Assembly: GCF_900299525.1 (NCBI RefSeq)
Contig: NZ_OMKA01000024.1
Span: forward strand, 62,001-126,000
Length of the DNA: 64,000 nucleotides
Direction of reading: 5' to 3'
Source of the DNA: Aquimarina sp. Aq78
GTDB lineage: Bacteria > Bacteroidota > Bacteroidia > Flavobacteriales > Flavobacteriaceae
Position 1 is the first letter of the stretch. Each line of letters opens with the position of its first letter. Position numbers and translations under genes: made by a program. Positions 45,003-54,357 of this stretch are shown here, piece by piece. The notes under the pieces are model-generated. The model saw only the letters and a list, made by a program, of their open reading frames with translations, was not told where the DNA came from and did no database searches.

Positions 45003-46307
45003 ATGCTATTAATTCACGTACAAAAAATTACTCCCAGAGTATCCTACACATTTAAACAAATATGTAAGCGAATATTAGGTTTTGATGTTGATCTGACATC
45101 TAAAATAGAGCCTTTTATCGCTCATGATGGTCCTAAGCTTTCCTACGGTAAACAACCATTAGGAAAGGAACTTTATTTTCAGAGTGTTGACTTACTTTTT
45201 GAACATGGACTAAATGATATAGATGTTCAGGTTTTTGATTGGGAAGAAACAAAATGTTTTTTTGACGTTAAGCATGCCGACTCTGCATTGCCTTTTGATA
45301 TTTTTGCGGCTACTTTTTATCTTTTAACACGGTATGAAGAATATTTACCGCATGTGAAAGATGGTATGGGACGTTTTCCAGCTACAGAAAGTATTGGGTA
45401 TATTCATAATTTTTTACAGGATCCGGTAGTAGATATATGGGCGTATAAATTCAAAAAAGTTCTTTTAGATAAATACCCTAACCTCGAATTTCGAGAAAAG
45501 AAATTTACAATTATTCCTGTTGTTTCTGTAGCTCAAACTTTTGTGTATAAAAATAAAGGAGTTTTACGATCTATAGGAGGAGGGATTCGTGATTTGTGGA
45601 AATTACAATTTGATAAACTAACAGATAGGATAAAAGTGTTAATTGGATTTAAAAAAGATCCATATGATGTATTTGATTTTATAATTCAACTTCACAAAAA
45701 GAAAAAAAGAAAAGCTAAAGCGCTATTTGGATTAGGAGATTACTCTAAATATGAGAAAAATGTAGGTTATAATCGCCCAAAACATCATGCAATCATTAAG
45801 CATATTGCAGATTATATCGATGTGGGGTTAAAGGTCTCATATGAAGCTATTTCTGATTTATCACTGTTGAAAAAGGAAAAGTTACGAATAGAGAATATTG
45901 TTAATAGAAGACTTCAATATTCACTTTGTTCTTTTTTTAAAATAAAATTACCAGAAGCATATCGCAATTTTATAGAATTAGAGATAGGAGAAGATTACTC
46001 TATGGGATATCCTAAGCAATCTGGTTTTAGGGCAGGAACTTGCTCTCCGTTTATGTTCTATGATCTTGATTATGAGGTGCAAACTCCTTTGGTGGTACAT
46101 TCGTTTTGTTTTGCCAGCCAGGGCGATAGAGAAGATATTAATGACCTGATGTCTGCAAGAAAAGAAATCAGTATATATATGGATAAAGTAAAAAAGGTAA
46201 ATGGAATTTTTATTCCGGTTTTTTGTAATACATTGTTTAGTGATTTACAAAATGAACCTTTTTGGAAATCAATTTTAGAATTTATTTGGACAGCAGAAGA
46301 TGAATAA
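45003..46307 (+). CDS. Polysaccharide deacetylase-like protein, catalytic residues apparently lost
   Basis: The 434-residue protein resembles flavobacterial polysaccharide deacetylases that carry an N-terminal DUF7033-like domain. The last third keeps the family outline (IELEIGEDYSMGYPKQSGFRAG split over two strands, CSPFMFYDLDYE, FIPVFCNTLF). But the first NodB motif, normally a TFDxD block, is IIPVVSVAQTF at 170-180, and the second motif, which should hold a histidine pair near DVGxHPS, is DVGLKVSY at 273-280. The metal-binding aspartates and the histidine are therefore missing. It may be a pseudoenzyme with a binding or regulatory role. The next gene overlaps its 3' end by 8 bases. The family call is from remembered patterns. 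Confidence 0.7.
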   Translation: MLLIHVQKITPRVSYTFKQICKRILGFDVDLTSKIEPFIAHDGPKLSYGKQPLGKELYFQSVDLLFEHGLNDIDVQVFDWEETKCFFDVKHADSALPFDIFAATFYLLTRYEEYLPHVKDGMGRFPATESIGYIHNFLQDPVVDIWAYKFKKVLLDKYPNLEFREKKFTIIPVVSVAQTFVYKNKGVLRSIGGGIRDLWKLQFDKLTDRIKVLIGFKKDPYDVFDFIIQLHKKKKRKAKALFGLGDYSKYEKNVGYNRPKHHAIIKHIADYIDVGLKVSYEAISDLSLLKKEKLRIENIVNRRLQYSLCSFFKIKLPEAYRNFIELEIGEDYSMGYPKQSGFRAGTCSPFMFYDLDYEVQTPLVVHSFCFASQGDREDINDLMSARKEISIYMDKVKKVNGIFIPVFCNTLFSDLQNEPFWKSILEFIWTAEDE

Positions 46308-46986
46308 TACAATAAAACATATTTTTTTTGATCTAGATCATACTCTTTGGGATTTTGACAGGAATTCATCTTTAGCATTTAAGATGATTTTTGAAAAATT
46401 TGATGTTAATACCAGGATAGAAGATTTTCTGGCTATATATCAGCCAATTAATATGAAATATTGGAAATTATACAGAGAAGAGAAAGTTAGCAAAAAACAA
46501 CTCCGAAGAAGTAGGCTTACAGAAGCTTTTATGCATCTTGATATCGCATTTTCTCTAGAAATCATAGACGCAATGTCTGATGATTATATCAATTTTTTGC
46601 CACTTCATAACTACTTGATTGATGGAACCCAGGATTTATTAGAATATCTTAATCCAAAATATAATTTACATATCATTACCAATGGTTTTAGAGAAGTACA
46701 AAACAGGAAGCTATCGAATTCTGGAATACTACATTATTTTAAAACAATAACAAATAGTGAAGAAGCAGGAGTTAAAAAACCCAATCCATTTATTTTTGAA
46801 CAGGCAATACAAAAATCCGGTGCAAAACTCGATAGTAGTATGATGATAGGAGATAACTATGAAGCTGATATAATGGGAGCAGAGGCAGCAGGTTTAAGAA
46901 CTATATGTTTTAATTATCATAAAGAAGAATTACCGGCACATAATATTCAAGTTTCTGAATTAAAGCAGATTAAAAAGTATCTTTAG
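46300..46986 (+). CDS. YjjG-like HAD family noncanonical pyrimidine nucleotidase
   Basis: This 228-residue haloacid-dehalogenase-family phosphatase resembles YjjG, which removes phosphate from damaged or unusual pyrimidine nucleotides. Motif I is HIFFDLDHTLWDFD, motif II HIITNGFREVQ, motif III KKPNPFIFEQA and motif IV MIGDNYEADIMGA, all intact. The cap insertion follows motif I as in the family. It begins 8 bases inside the deacetylase-like gene, so the two are translationally coupled. Confidence 0.9.
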   Translation: MNNTIKHIFFDLDHTLWDFDRNSSLAFKMIFEKFDVNTRIEDFLAIYQPINMKYWKLYREEKVSKKQLRRSRLTEAFMHLDIAFSLEIIDAMSDDYINFLPLHNYLIDGTQDLLEYLNPKYNLHIITNGFREVQNRKLSNSGILHYFKTITNSEEAGVKKPNPFIFEQAIQKSGAKLDSSMMIGDNYEADIMGAEAAGLRTICFNYHKEELPAHNIQVSELKQIKKYL

Positions 46987-47255
46987 TAGATAAATATTTG
47001 TAATTTATTTCAATTCATGTACAATTCCAGAGATTTTTTTAGTAGCTTAAACATTGATTATTAAGTGTTCTAAATTAAATTTTTAAAAACACGAAATAAA
47101 TTAACAATTTGAAAATAGGGTATTTGTAATTTATACTGTTGTTATAATCGAAGATCAAAAGTGAATCTTAGAAGTAAAGGAAATTAACATAAGGTGATGA
47201 TATGAATAACTAATAATTTAAGAACTCGTCTTAATTTTTTATAATTCCCTACAAA

Positions 47256-47831
47256 ATGAAAACAAAAAAAGTTTCTGTATTGCTATGCGGTATATGCATA
47301 TTGATGCCATTAATCTCTTGCGTAAAAGACGTAGATTTTGATCAGGCAGAAGACGTGGTGCTTACTCCGGTCTATGAAGTCGATTTTGTGTATTCTCGAT
47401 TTGATACAAGCCAATTTATAGATTCTAATATAAATCCTGCTATAGTTGTTCCAGAGGTGATTGTAAATGATACTTTAAGCTACGACCTTTTAGGAACCGA
47501 TTTTGTAGTAGATAATCTGGAAAGAGTAGAATTAACTTTTGAGTTTAGAAATACTATAGAACGTAATTTTGAATTTGATTTTGGATTTCTAAATGATAGT
47601 GACCAACGAATTGGTCCGTTATATAGTATGACTGCCAATTCTGGAAATGGAGAAGGTACAGATCCCATTGTTACAACAGAAGTTATCATTCTTGATACTG
47701 CCGAAATTGATGTTTTGAGAGATGCTACACGGCTTATTTCTTCAATGAGAGTGCAAAATATTAATAGTAGTTTACGAGGGATTCTTGAATTGCGATCCAA
47801 AGGAACTTACTTTTTTAATTACGAACTATGA
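47256..47831 (+). CDS. Lipoprotein of unknown function (191 residues)
   Basis: This protein has a lipobox signal (ILMPLISCVKD, cysteine about 22). The mature part is beta-rich, with D-rich patches and the block DSDQRIGPL. I do not know its family. It is the first of three coupled genes: its TGA overlaps the ATG of the DUF5723 gene at 47828. It is preceded by 270 bases with no feature other than a probable promoter. Confidence 0.78.
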   Translation: MKTKKVSVLLCGICILMPLISCVKDVDFDQAEDVVLTPVYEVDFVYSRFDTSQFIDSNINPAIVVPEVIVNDTLSYDLLGTDFVVDNLERVELTFEFRNTIERNFEFDFGFLNDSDQRIGPLYSMTANSGNGEGTDPIVTTEVIILDTAEIDVLRDATRLISSMRVQNINSSLRGILELRSKGTYFFNYEL

Positions 47832-49210
47832 GAATTGTTATATTCTTTATAGGTCTGTGGGGGTGCTTTGGATATTCTCAAAATAAGGAAACCTTATACG
47901 ATTTTACAGACCTTCCTCAATCTTTACTGCTTAATCCTGGAACTGATATAAATTTTGATTACCATGTAGGAGTGCCTTTTTTATCACAGTTTCATATAAA
48001 TGCTGGATTAAGAGGAGCATCCATTTATGATGTTTTTGCAGATGATGACAGAAATGTTAATGATAAAATAGAAACGACACTTAATACGCTTACAAGTAAT
48101 GATTATTTAACTCTAACTCAGCAATTAGAACTTATTAGTTTTGGATGGGAAAGCAAAAAAAACAAGAATATATATTTCTCTGGTGGAATCTATCAGGAAT
48201 TAGATGTTATAGGATATTTTCCAAAAGATTTTGTAGTTCTTGCTTATCAAGGGAATCGGGATTTTCTTAACCAACCGTTTCGTTTTTCTACTATAAATGG
48301 TTCTGTAGAGCTGTTAACCGCATTTCATTTTGGATACACAAAAAAGGTGAATAAGAAGCTGACTTTTGGAGCCAGAGCCAAATTATATTCAAGTATGTTT
48401 CATATTCGTAGTGCTAAAAATAGTGGAACTTTTACTACTGTAGAAACACCACAAGGAAATAATGTTTATCAACATGTGATTAGTAATGCAGATGTTACTG
48501 TTAGAACATCTGGGTATGCCTCTCTTAAAGATGCAGAAGGAAAGGAAATTGTTAATAAGCTAATAGGAAGAGCATTTTTGGGAGGAAATCTGGGTGTTGG
48601 GGTAGATATAGGGTTTACTCATAAAATAAATGAGCAGCTGGCTATTACAGGAAGTGCAAATGATCTGGGAATGATATTGTATACTAAAGATGTAGAAACC
48701 TATAAGGCGAGAGGTAATTATGTTTTTGAAGGATTTGAAACGCCAATTCAGTTTTCTAGCCAGGACGCTCAGAATTTTCTAGATGAACTAGAAGAAGCTG
48801 TCCCACTTGATACATTGAGTAAGGCATATGTAACTATGCGTCCTTTAAAATTAAATAGTTCTCTTAGGTATTCATTTAACCGATATGATGATGGTACCTG
48901 TGATTGTTATCTTGAAGGGGAGAAACCACCATATATGGATGCAGTGGGATTACAGTTTTTTACCCAGTTTAGGCCAAAAAGACCTCAATATGCGGCTTCA
49001 TTGTTTTATTATAAGCGTTTTTTTAATTTTTTAAGAACAAAACTTACCTATACCATAGATGATTATTCATATTATAATATAGGATTTCTTACATCTATTC
49101 ATATTAATAAAATTAATTTTTATATTTCGGCTAATAATTTATTAGAATATACTAACCTTGCAAAAGCAAGAGGTACTTCTGTGCAACTAGGTTTTAATGT
49201 TATAATGTGA
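47828..49210 (+). CDS. DUF5723 family outer-membrane-type protein
   Basis: This 460-residue protein has an N-terminal signal (ILFFIGLWGCFGYSQ-like VIFFIGLWGCFGYSQ) and repeated beta strands with aromatic ends, typical of the DUF5723 family found in Bacteroidota outer-membrane beta-barrels. It ends with the strand-like VQLGFNVIM, a C-terminal barrel signature. It overlaps its upstream and downstream neighbours, so the three proteins are made together. The C-rich segment DGTCDCYLEGEK is unusual. Function unknown; perhaps a cell-surface or gliding-related protein. Confidence 0.82.
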   Translation: MRIVIFFIGLWGCFGYSQNKETLYDFTDLPQSLLLNPGTDINFDYHVGVPFLSQFHINAGLRGASIYDVFADDDRNVNDKIETTLNTLTSNDYLTLTQQLELISFGWESKKNKNIYFSGGIYQELDVIGYFPKDFVVLAYQGNRDFLNQPFRFSTINGSVELLTAFHFGYTKKVNKKLTFGARAKLYSSMFHIRSAKNSGTFTTVETPQGNNVYQHVISNADVTVRTSGYASLKDAEGKEIVNKLIGRAFLGGNLGVGVDIGFTHKINEQLAITGSANDLGMILYTKDVETYKARGNYVFEGFETPIQFSSQDAQNFLDELEEAVPLDTLSKAYVTMRPLKLNSSLRYSFNRYDDGTCDCYLEGEKPPYMDAVGLQFFTQFRPKRPQYAASLFYYKRFFNFLRTKLTYTIDDYSYYNIGFLTSIHINKINFYISANNLLEYTNLAKARGTSVQLGFNVIM

Positions 49211-49215
49211 TAGAT

Positions 49216-50025
49216 ATGTTACGTATTTTGTTTTTGGGGATTGTTTTAATCTCTACGATAAGTGTTAATGCTCAAAAAGATATTAATGAGTATAAGTATG
49301 TGATAGTTCCCAAGAGCTATAATTTTTTAAAGGGAGAGGATACATATCAGCTTAATTCACTTACTAAATTTTTATTGACTAAATATGGTTTTGAAGCCTA
49401 TATACTGGAAGAAAATTTCCCAGAAGACCTTAAGACTAATGGTTGTAAAGCACTACGAGCTGATTTAAAGCGAAGATCAGGTGTGTTTTTAACAAGACTA
49501 ACACTGGAATTAACAGATTGTAATGGTAGTGTTGTATTTACATCTTTGGAAGGGAAGAGTAGGGAAAAAGAATTTAAAGCAGCATATCACGATGCGCTTA
49601 GAAAAACTTTTACTTCATTAGAAGCACTTAACTATACATATAGTGGTGATAAAGAAGAAAAGGTTGTTAAAAAAGAAGTTGTTAAAACACCAAACGTTAA
49701 AAAGGAAGAGCCAGTACAAACTAATGAAGTAAAAGAAACTGTAGAAGTTGCTTCTCCTTCTCCTTCAGAAAATACGATTACATACCTTTTTAATGATGTG
49801 AGTTTCCTGTTTAAAAAACAAGATTACGGATATGAGATGTTTAAAAATGAAGAAAAGCAAACATCTGTAGGGAAAATTTTTAAATCAGGAAGCGGGAAAA
49901 ATTATATAGTTCAGGCAGGAGATCTAAGCGGTAATGGATATTTTGATGGATACGGTAATTTTATATTAGAACGTATTAATCCAGCAACCAATAAACTTAT
50001 TACAGATACATTTGCAAGACAATAA
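49216..50025 (+). CDS. Exported protein of unknown function
   Basis: This 269-residue protein begins with a signal peptide (ILFLGIVLISTISVNAQ) and has two folded parts: residues about 20-135, followed by a lysine/valine-rich linker (KEEPVQTNEVKETVEVASPS), and a C-terminal beta-strand domain ending FARQ. The family is unknown to me. The ATG at 49216 is chosen; a GTG at 49207, overlapping the upstream stop, is an alternative. It follows the DUF5723 gene and the pair with the lipoprotein suggests one envelope complex. Confidence 0.72.
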   Translation: MLRILFLGIVLISTISVNAQKDINEYKYVIVPKSYNFLKGEDTYQLNSLTKFLLTKYGFEAYILEENFPEDLKTNGCKALRADLKRRSGVFLTRLTLELTDCNGSVVFTSLEGKSREKEFKAAYHDALRKTFTSLEALNYTYSGDKEEKVVKKEVVKTPNVKKEEPVQTNEVKETVEVASPSPSENTITYLFNDVSFLFKKQDYGYEMFKNEEKQTSVGKIFKSGSGKNYIVQAGDLSGNGYFDGYGNFILERINPATNKLITDTFARQ

Positions 50026-50067
50026 TGAGTTAATCATTCTTTTTTTAAAAGGAAATAATTATAAAGT

Positions 50068-50107
50068 GGGGAGATAAAAAGAAGTTAATACTCATATTTA
50101 TCTCCCC
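50068..50107 (-). terminator. Hairpin overlapping the 3' end of rarA
   Basis: GGGGAGATAAA and its complement form an 11-bp stem whose distal arm lies in the last codons of rarA and whose loop holds the stop. It is probably the terminator of rarA and of the convergent operon. Confidence 0.55.
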
Positions 50108-51362
50108 ATCTTGATTTAAGAAATGTTCTAAATGAGTTTTCGCGCTGGTTATCTCCAGGGTCATATAATTTTGTGTTGGCAATCTCATCAGGAAGAAATT
50201 CTTGTTTTACAAAATTATCTTTATGATTATGAGCATATTTATAATCTTCCCCATAGCCTAATTCTTTCATTAATTTGGTAGGTGCATTTCTTATATGTAA
50301 TGGGATAGATAAATCACCTGTTTGCTTTACCAATTGCTGAGCTTTATTTATAGCCATATATGATGCATTACTTTTTGGCGAAGATGCAAGGTAAACCGTA
50401 CATTGACTTAGTATAATTCTAGCCTCTGGATAACCAATGGTATTGACTGCCTGAAACGAATTATTTGCTAAAATCAAAGCAGTTGGATTAGCATTTCCGA
50501 TATCTTCAGAAGCTAGTATGATTAATCTTCTAGCTATAAATTTAAGATCTTCACCACCCTCAATCATCCGTGCAAGCCAGTATACAGAGGCATTAGGGTC
50601 ACTACCTCGAATAGATTTAATAAAAGCAGAGATGATATCATAATGTTGTTCTCCTGTTTTATCGTATCGTACAGTGTTTTGTTGTACTAATTTTAGAACC
50701 AGATCATTAGTGATTGTAATAGGTTCCTGATCCTGACTAGAAACAATTAATTCGAAAATATTTAAGAGCTTACGAGCATCTCCACCGCTTAATCTTAGTA
50801 GAGATTCTGTTTCCTTAAGGACTATTTCTTTAGATTTTAAATGCTCATCTTCTTGCATAGCCCTATTGAGCAATGCTTCTAATTCTTTCTTGCCAAAGGG
50901 ATTAAGTGTATACACCTGGCAACGAGATAAAAGTGCAGGTATTACCTCAAAACTAGGATTTTCTGTAGTAGCCCCGATGAGAGTAATCCACCCTTTCTCT
51001 ACAGCACCTAATAGGGAGTCTTGCTGCGATTTGCTAAAACGATGAATCTCATCAATAAATAGGATAGGATTTTTAGCAGTAAACAAACCTCCACTTTGTT
51101 TAGCTTTATCAATTACTTCTCTTACTTCTTTAACACCACTATTTATAGCACTAAGAGTATAGAAAGGTCTTTCTGATTCGCTAGCAATGATATTAGCTAA
51201 TGTTGTTTTCCCCACTCCGGGAGGCCCCCAAAGTATTAGAGAGGGGATAAGTCCTTTTTTAATTTGTTGGGTCAGAGAACCATCATCACCAACCAGATGT
51301 TCCTGACTAAGGTACTGTTCTAAGGATTTTGGACGTATTCGTTCTGCAAGTGGTTTATTCAT
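50085..51362 (-). CDS. rarA: Replication-associated recombination protein A (AAA+ ATPase)
   Basis: RarA (MgsA) is an AAA+ ATPase that acts at stalled replication forks. The 425-residue protein has Walker A GPPGVGKTTLAN, Walker B LFIDEIHRFSKSQQD, sensor 1 GATTENPSFEV and the conserved LSRCQVYTLNPF. The C-terminal tetramerisation region reads GYPEARIILSQCTVYLA and LKELGYGEDYKYAHN. The start ATG 51360-51362 is clear. It is convergent with the preceding operon; the hairpin overlaps its end. Confidence 0.97.
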   Translation of the reverse strand: MNKPLAERIRPKSLEQYLSQEHLVGDDGSLTQQIKKGLIPSLILWGPPGVGKTTLANIIASESERPFYTLSAINSGVKEVREVIDKAKQSGGLFTAKNPILFIDEIHRFSKSQQDSLLGAVEKGWITLIGATTENPSFEVIPALLSRCQVYTLNPFGKKELEALLNRAMQEDEHLKSKEIVLKETESLLRLSGGDARKLLNIFELIVSSQDQEPITITNDLVLKLVQQNTVRYDKTGEQHYDIISAFIKSIRGSDPNASVYWLARMIEGGEDLKFIARRLIILASEDIGNANPTALILANNSFQAVNTIGYPEARIILSQCTVYLASSPKSNASYMAINKAQQLVKQTGDLSIPLHIRNAPTKLMKELGYGEDYKYAHNHKDNFVKQEFLPDEIANTKLYDPGDNQRENSFRTFLKSRWGDKYEY

Positions 51363-51524
51363 AAGTGTAAAAATACAAGCTTTTATAGAATTTTAAGCTC
51401 AAATATTGGAATGTAATAGAATAGCTATGTTTTTAAAAAATAGAATATTTTACTCCCATCAGACAATAAGCTTAGTAGGGTTAAGTTATTAGCTCAATAT
51501 ACATACTAGCAAACAACCAAAAAA

Positions 51525-52607
51525 ATGAGAAATATAGATACATACAAGAATATTTTATTACTAATGAGTATTCTCATATTAACTTCTTGTAGTAATGATG
51601 ATAGTTCAAGTGAGTCAGAAAACACAGAATTTACAGTTAGAGAATATTCTTTTGATACCGATGGTAATTCTAGGCTGATGTTTCAGGATGATGAAACACA
51701 GGAATTAATGACTTCGGAAACAAGACGGTATGAAATCGGTAAAATTGTAAGAGTAAGACCGATTGATGCCTTTACCATTGAAGTAGCTAATTTTGCTCCA
51801 ATTGATATTGAAAATGTTTTTATTATTGCCGATATAGAAGGAGTAGAATCAAAAATTAAATTGTTTAAAATCAGTAAGATAAGAGCGCATGCAAAGCAAG
51901 AAATTAAATATTCTTTTCTTAGTGAAGAAACTCAATTTATTGGAGTTGATGGAGCCATGGTAGATTTATCCGATTATAGTACAGAAGGGATTTCAATAGA
52001 TAAAGTAGTGTTTGATTTTATGGGAGAAAGCGAACTTATCAAAAAGTTAAAAACACTTTCTAAATTGAATTGGGATATTAGATATCATGATTTTGATGAA
52101 AACAATAACCCAGATAACAATTGGAGTGATGATATTAGTGCTAAAGATATAAGAAGGTTTTCTGGTATGATAATTAATCTGGGATATATTTTTGCTTCAG
52201 AAGCTTTTGAAGAAGGTTTCCTAAAAGAACACTTAGTTAAAAATGATGGTACTACTGCTATGACTAGCGAAGAGAAAAAAGAACTTTATCAAAACCTAAT
52301 CAATAAAGAGTTTTTAAAATGTGGAAAGGTTGTAAACGTTTCTGGTTTAGGAGGAGGCAGCACATTTGGTGTTGCAGAACATATCTTAAAAGATTTTCTA
52401 ACTAAGAAAACGGGACATATTACTGCGCATGAATTCGGGCATTGTTTAGGATATAATCATTCTTCTAATATGACATACCCGATAGAAGTGGAAGGGGTTA
52501 AAACAGGTATTGCCCCATTAACTAACCGAATAATGGAAGATTTATTTTCGGAAAAAGCTTTTCCTGTAGATAGTGGTAGTTATTATATATCTACAGATTT
52601 AGAATAA
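51525..52607 (+). CDS. Metzincin-like zinc metallopeptidase lipoprotein
   Basis: This 360-residue lipoprotein has the lipobox LILTSCSND (Cys about 22) followed by a D/S-rich linker. The C-terminal third holds HEFGHCLGYNH (H302, E303, H306, G309, H312), a full metzincin zinc signature, and SSNMTYP directly after, where the methionine could serve as the Met-turn. The N-terminal 200 residues are beta-rich, with an unknown family. It should lie on the outer membrane, cutting proteins in the periplasm or outside. It is alone between rarA and the rhomboid gene. Confidence 0.8.
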   Translation: MRNIDTYKNILLLMSILILTSCSNDDSSSESENTEFTVREYSFDTDGNSRLMFQDDETQELMTSETRRYEIGKIVRVRPIDAFTIEVANFAPIDIENVFIIADIEGVESKIKLFKISKIRAHAKQEIKYSFLSEETQFIGVDGAMVDLSDYSTEGISIDKVVFDFMGESELIKKLKTLSKLNWDIRYHDFDENNNPDNNWSDDISAKDIRRFSGMIINLGYIFASEAFEEGFLKEHLVKNDGTTAMTSEEKKELYQNLINKEFLKCGKVVNVSGLGGGSTFGVAEHILKDFLTKKTGHITAHEFGHCLGYNHSSNMTYPIEVEGVKTGIAPLTNRIMEDLFSEKAFPVDSGSYYISTDLE

Positions 52608-52678
52608 ATTTTATGATGCACCTGACATTTTAACCGGACTTTTTATTTTGGACTTTTTTTTGATACATTCATACTACT

Positions 52679-53422
52679 ATGCAAGAAAAAGAAACTCATT
52701 TTAAGTTTAATACCGGAGTAGTAGGATATCCATTGTTGTTTGTACTGCTTATTTGGATAGTATTTTGGTTTGAAATTCGTTTTGATTTGAGTTTCAATCA
52801 TTTTGGAGTGCACCCCAGAACGATTACCGGGTTAAGAGGAATCATATTCTCTCCTTTTATTCATTCTGATATTACCCATCTATGGCATAATACATTACCA
52901 CTATTGATTTTATCAGCAGCACTGTTCTTTTTCTATCAAAAGAATGCTTGGAAAGTATTATGTATAGGGGTTTTTCTTACAGGTTTTTTAACCTGGCTAT
53001 TAGGGCGGCCAGCAAATCATATTGGAGCAAGCGGAGTGATCTATATGCTTTTTGGGTTTTTATTTTTTAAAGGTATTGTAGCAAAACACTTTAGATTAAT
53101 AGCGCTATCCTTTGTTGTAGTTTTTATTTATGGAAGTATGGTGATGTATGTGTTACCTATAGATCCTAAAATTTCATGGGAAGGTCACTTATCGGGTATA
53201 ATATCTGGAGCCGTATTAGCATTCTTTATTAAAAAGGGAGTGGTACAGCCAAAAAAATATACCTGGGAATCCGAGCATTATAAACCCGAAGATGATGAAT
53301 TTTTAAGGCATTTTGATGAGAATGGTAATTTTATCGAAAGCCTTCCTCAAGAAGATTTGGATGAAGAGATTAGTATTATATATGAATATAAATCTAATAC
53401 AGAGAAACCTGAAGAAGAATAA
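52679..53422 (+). CDS. Rhomboid family intramembrane serine protease
   Basis: This 247-residue protein with six membrane segments is a rhomboid protease. The catalytic dyad is seen: S118 in GASGVIY and H170 in SWEGHLSG; H70-N71 in HLWHNT is the conserved oxyanion pair. The C-terminal tail (about 50 residues) is strongly acidic and cytosolic or periplasmic. The gene stands alone, convergent with rlmB (6 bases between stops). Substrates are unknown. Confidence 0.93.
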   Translation: MQEKETHFKFNTGVVGYPLLFVLLIWIVFWFEIRFDLSFNHFGVHPRTITGLRGIIFSPFIHSDITHLWHNTLPLLILSAALFFFYQKNAWKVLCIGVFLTGFLTWLLGRPANHIGASGVIYMLFGFLFFKGIVAKHFRLIALSFVVVFIYGSMVMYVLPIDPKISWEGHLSGIISGAVLAFFIKKGVVQPKKYTWESEHYKPEDDEFLRHFDENGNFIESLPQEDLDEEISIIYEYKSNTEKPEEE

Positions 53423-53428
53423 TTAGTA

Positions 53429-54163
53429 TTATAACCTTTGTCTAATAATTTCATATAAAAACACACCACAAGCTACCGATACGTTTAACGAAGCAATATC
53501 TCCATACATTGGTAATTTAGCTTGTTGATCTACCAGTTTTAATACAGATTGAGAAATACCTTTACCTTCACTTCCCATAATGATTGCGGTAGGAATAGTT
53601 AGATTTGTGTCGTAAATAGTAGTATCGGCTTTTTCTGTAGCGGCTACTATCTGAATACCAGAACCCTGTAGATAAAACATTGCATCTTTTATATGATCTA
53701 CTTTGCATATTGGGATTTTGAATACTGCACCGGCAGAAGTTTTTACAGTATCTGCATTAACAGGTGCTCCTCCTTTTTTCTGAATGATAATACCATGTAC
53801 TCCTGTGCACTCTGCAGTTCTGATGATAGCACCAAAATTACGAACGTCAGAAAGTTGATCAAGAATCAAAAATAAAGGAGTTTTTCCAGATTCAATAACA
53901 TTCATGACAAGGTTTTCAAGGTCATAAAAATCGATAGGAGAGGTATAGGCAACCGCACCTTGATGATTGCTACGGGTCAATCGGTTTAGTTTTTCTACAG
54001 GAACATAGTTAATGGTGATATTATTCTTCCTAACTAGATTCATTAATTCTTTGGCCAGGTCACCATGTAATCCTTTTTGAATAAAAAGCTTATCGATGGT
54101 TTTGCCAGACGCTATAGCTTCTATAATCGCTCTGATACCAAAAACTAAGGAATCGTTTTTCAT
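53429..54163 (-). CDS. rlmB: 23S rRNA (guanosine-2'-O-)-methyltransferase RlmB
   Basis: RlmB methylates the 2'-O of G2251 in 23S rRNA. The 244-residue SpoU-type enzyme has the N-terminal substrate domain (FGIRAIIEAIASGKTIDKL) and the knotted SPOUT domain: LDQLSDVRNFGAIIRTAEC, IMGSEGKGIS and LPMYGDIASLNVSVACGV, which are the three family motifs. The ATG 54161-54163 is clear. It may be transcribed from a TAnnTTTG match at 54264-54257. Confidence is high. Confidence 0.96.
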   Translation of the reverse strand: MKNDSLVFGIRAIIEAIASGKTIDKLFIQKGLHGDLAKELMNLVRKNNITINYVPVEKLNRLTRSNHQGAVAYTSPIDFYDLENLVMNVIESGKTPLFLILDQLSDVRNFGAIIRTAECTGVHGIIIQKKGGAPVNADTVKTSAGAVFKIPICKVDHIKDAMFYLQGSGIQIVAATEKADTTIYDTNLTIPTAIIMGSEGKGISQSVLKLVDQQAKLPMYGDIASLNVSVACGVFLYEIIRQRL

Positions 54164-54301
54164 CTGTATATAGTATATGTTTTGTAGTCAAGACCATACC
54201 TACCATATAGTAAACCGGTATTAACTTAATTGTTTGTAGCTTATTTGTTGTGGGATCAAAGATAGTATAATAGAAATGAGTTTTAGGAATTGTGTGCAAA
54301 A

Positions 54302-54332
54302 AAAGGATGTGATTAATTTGATCACATCCTTT
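54302..54332 (-). terminator. Strong terminator after the lipoprotein gene
   Basis: AAAGGATGTGAT, a 7-base loop and its complement (12 bp) are followed on the minus strand by about seven T, just past the stop at 54358. Confidence 0.88.
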
Positions 54333-54357
54333 ATATAATGTATAGCCAAAGCAAGAA

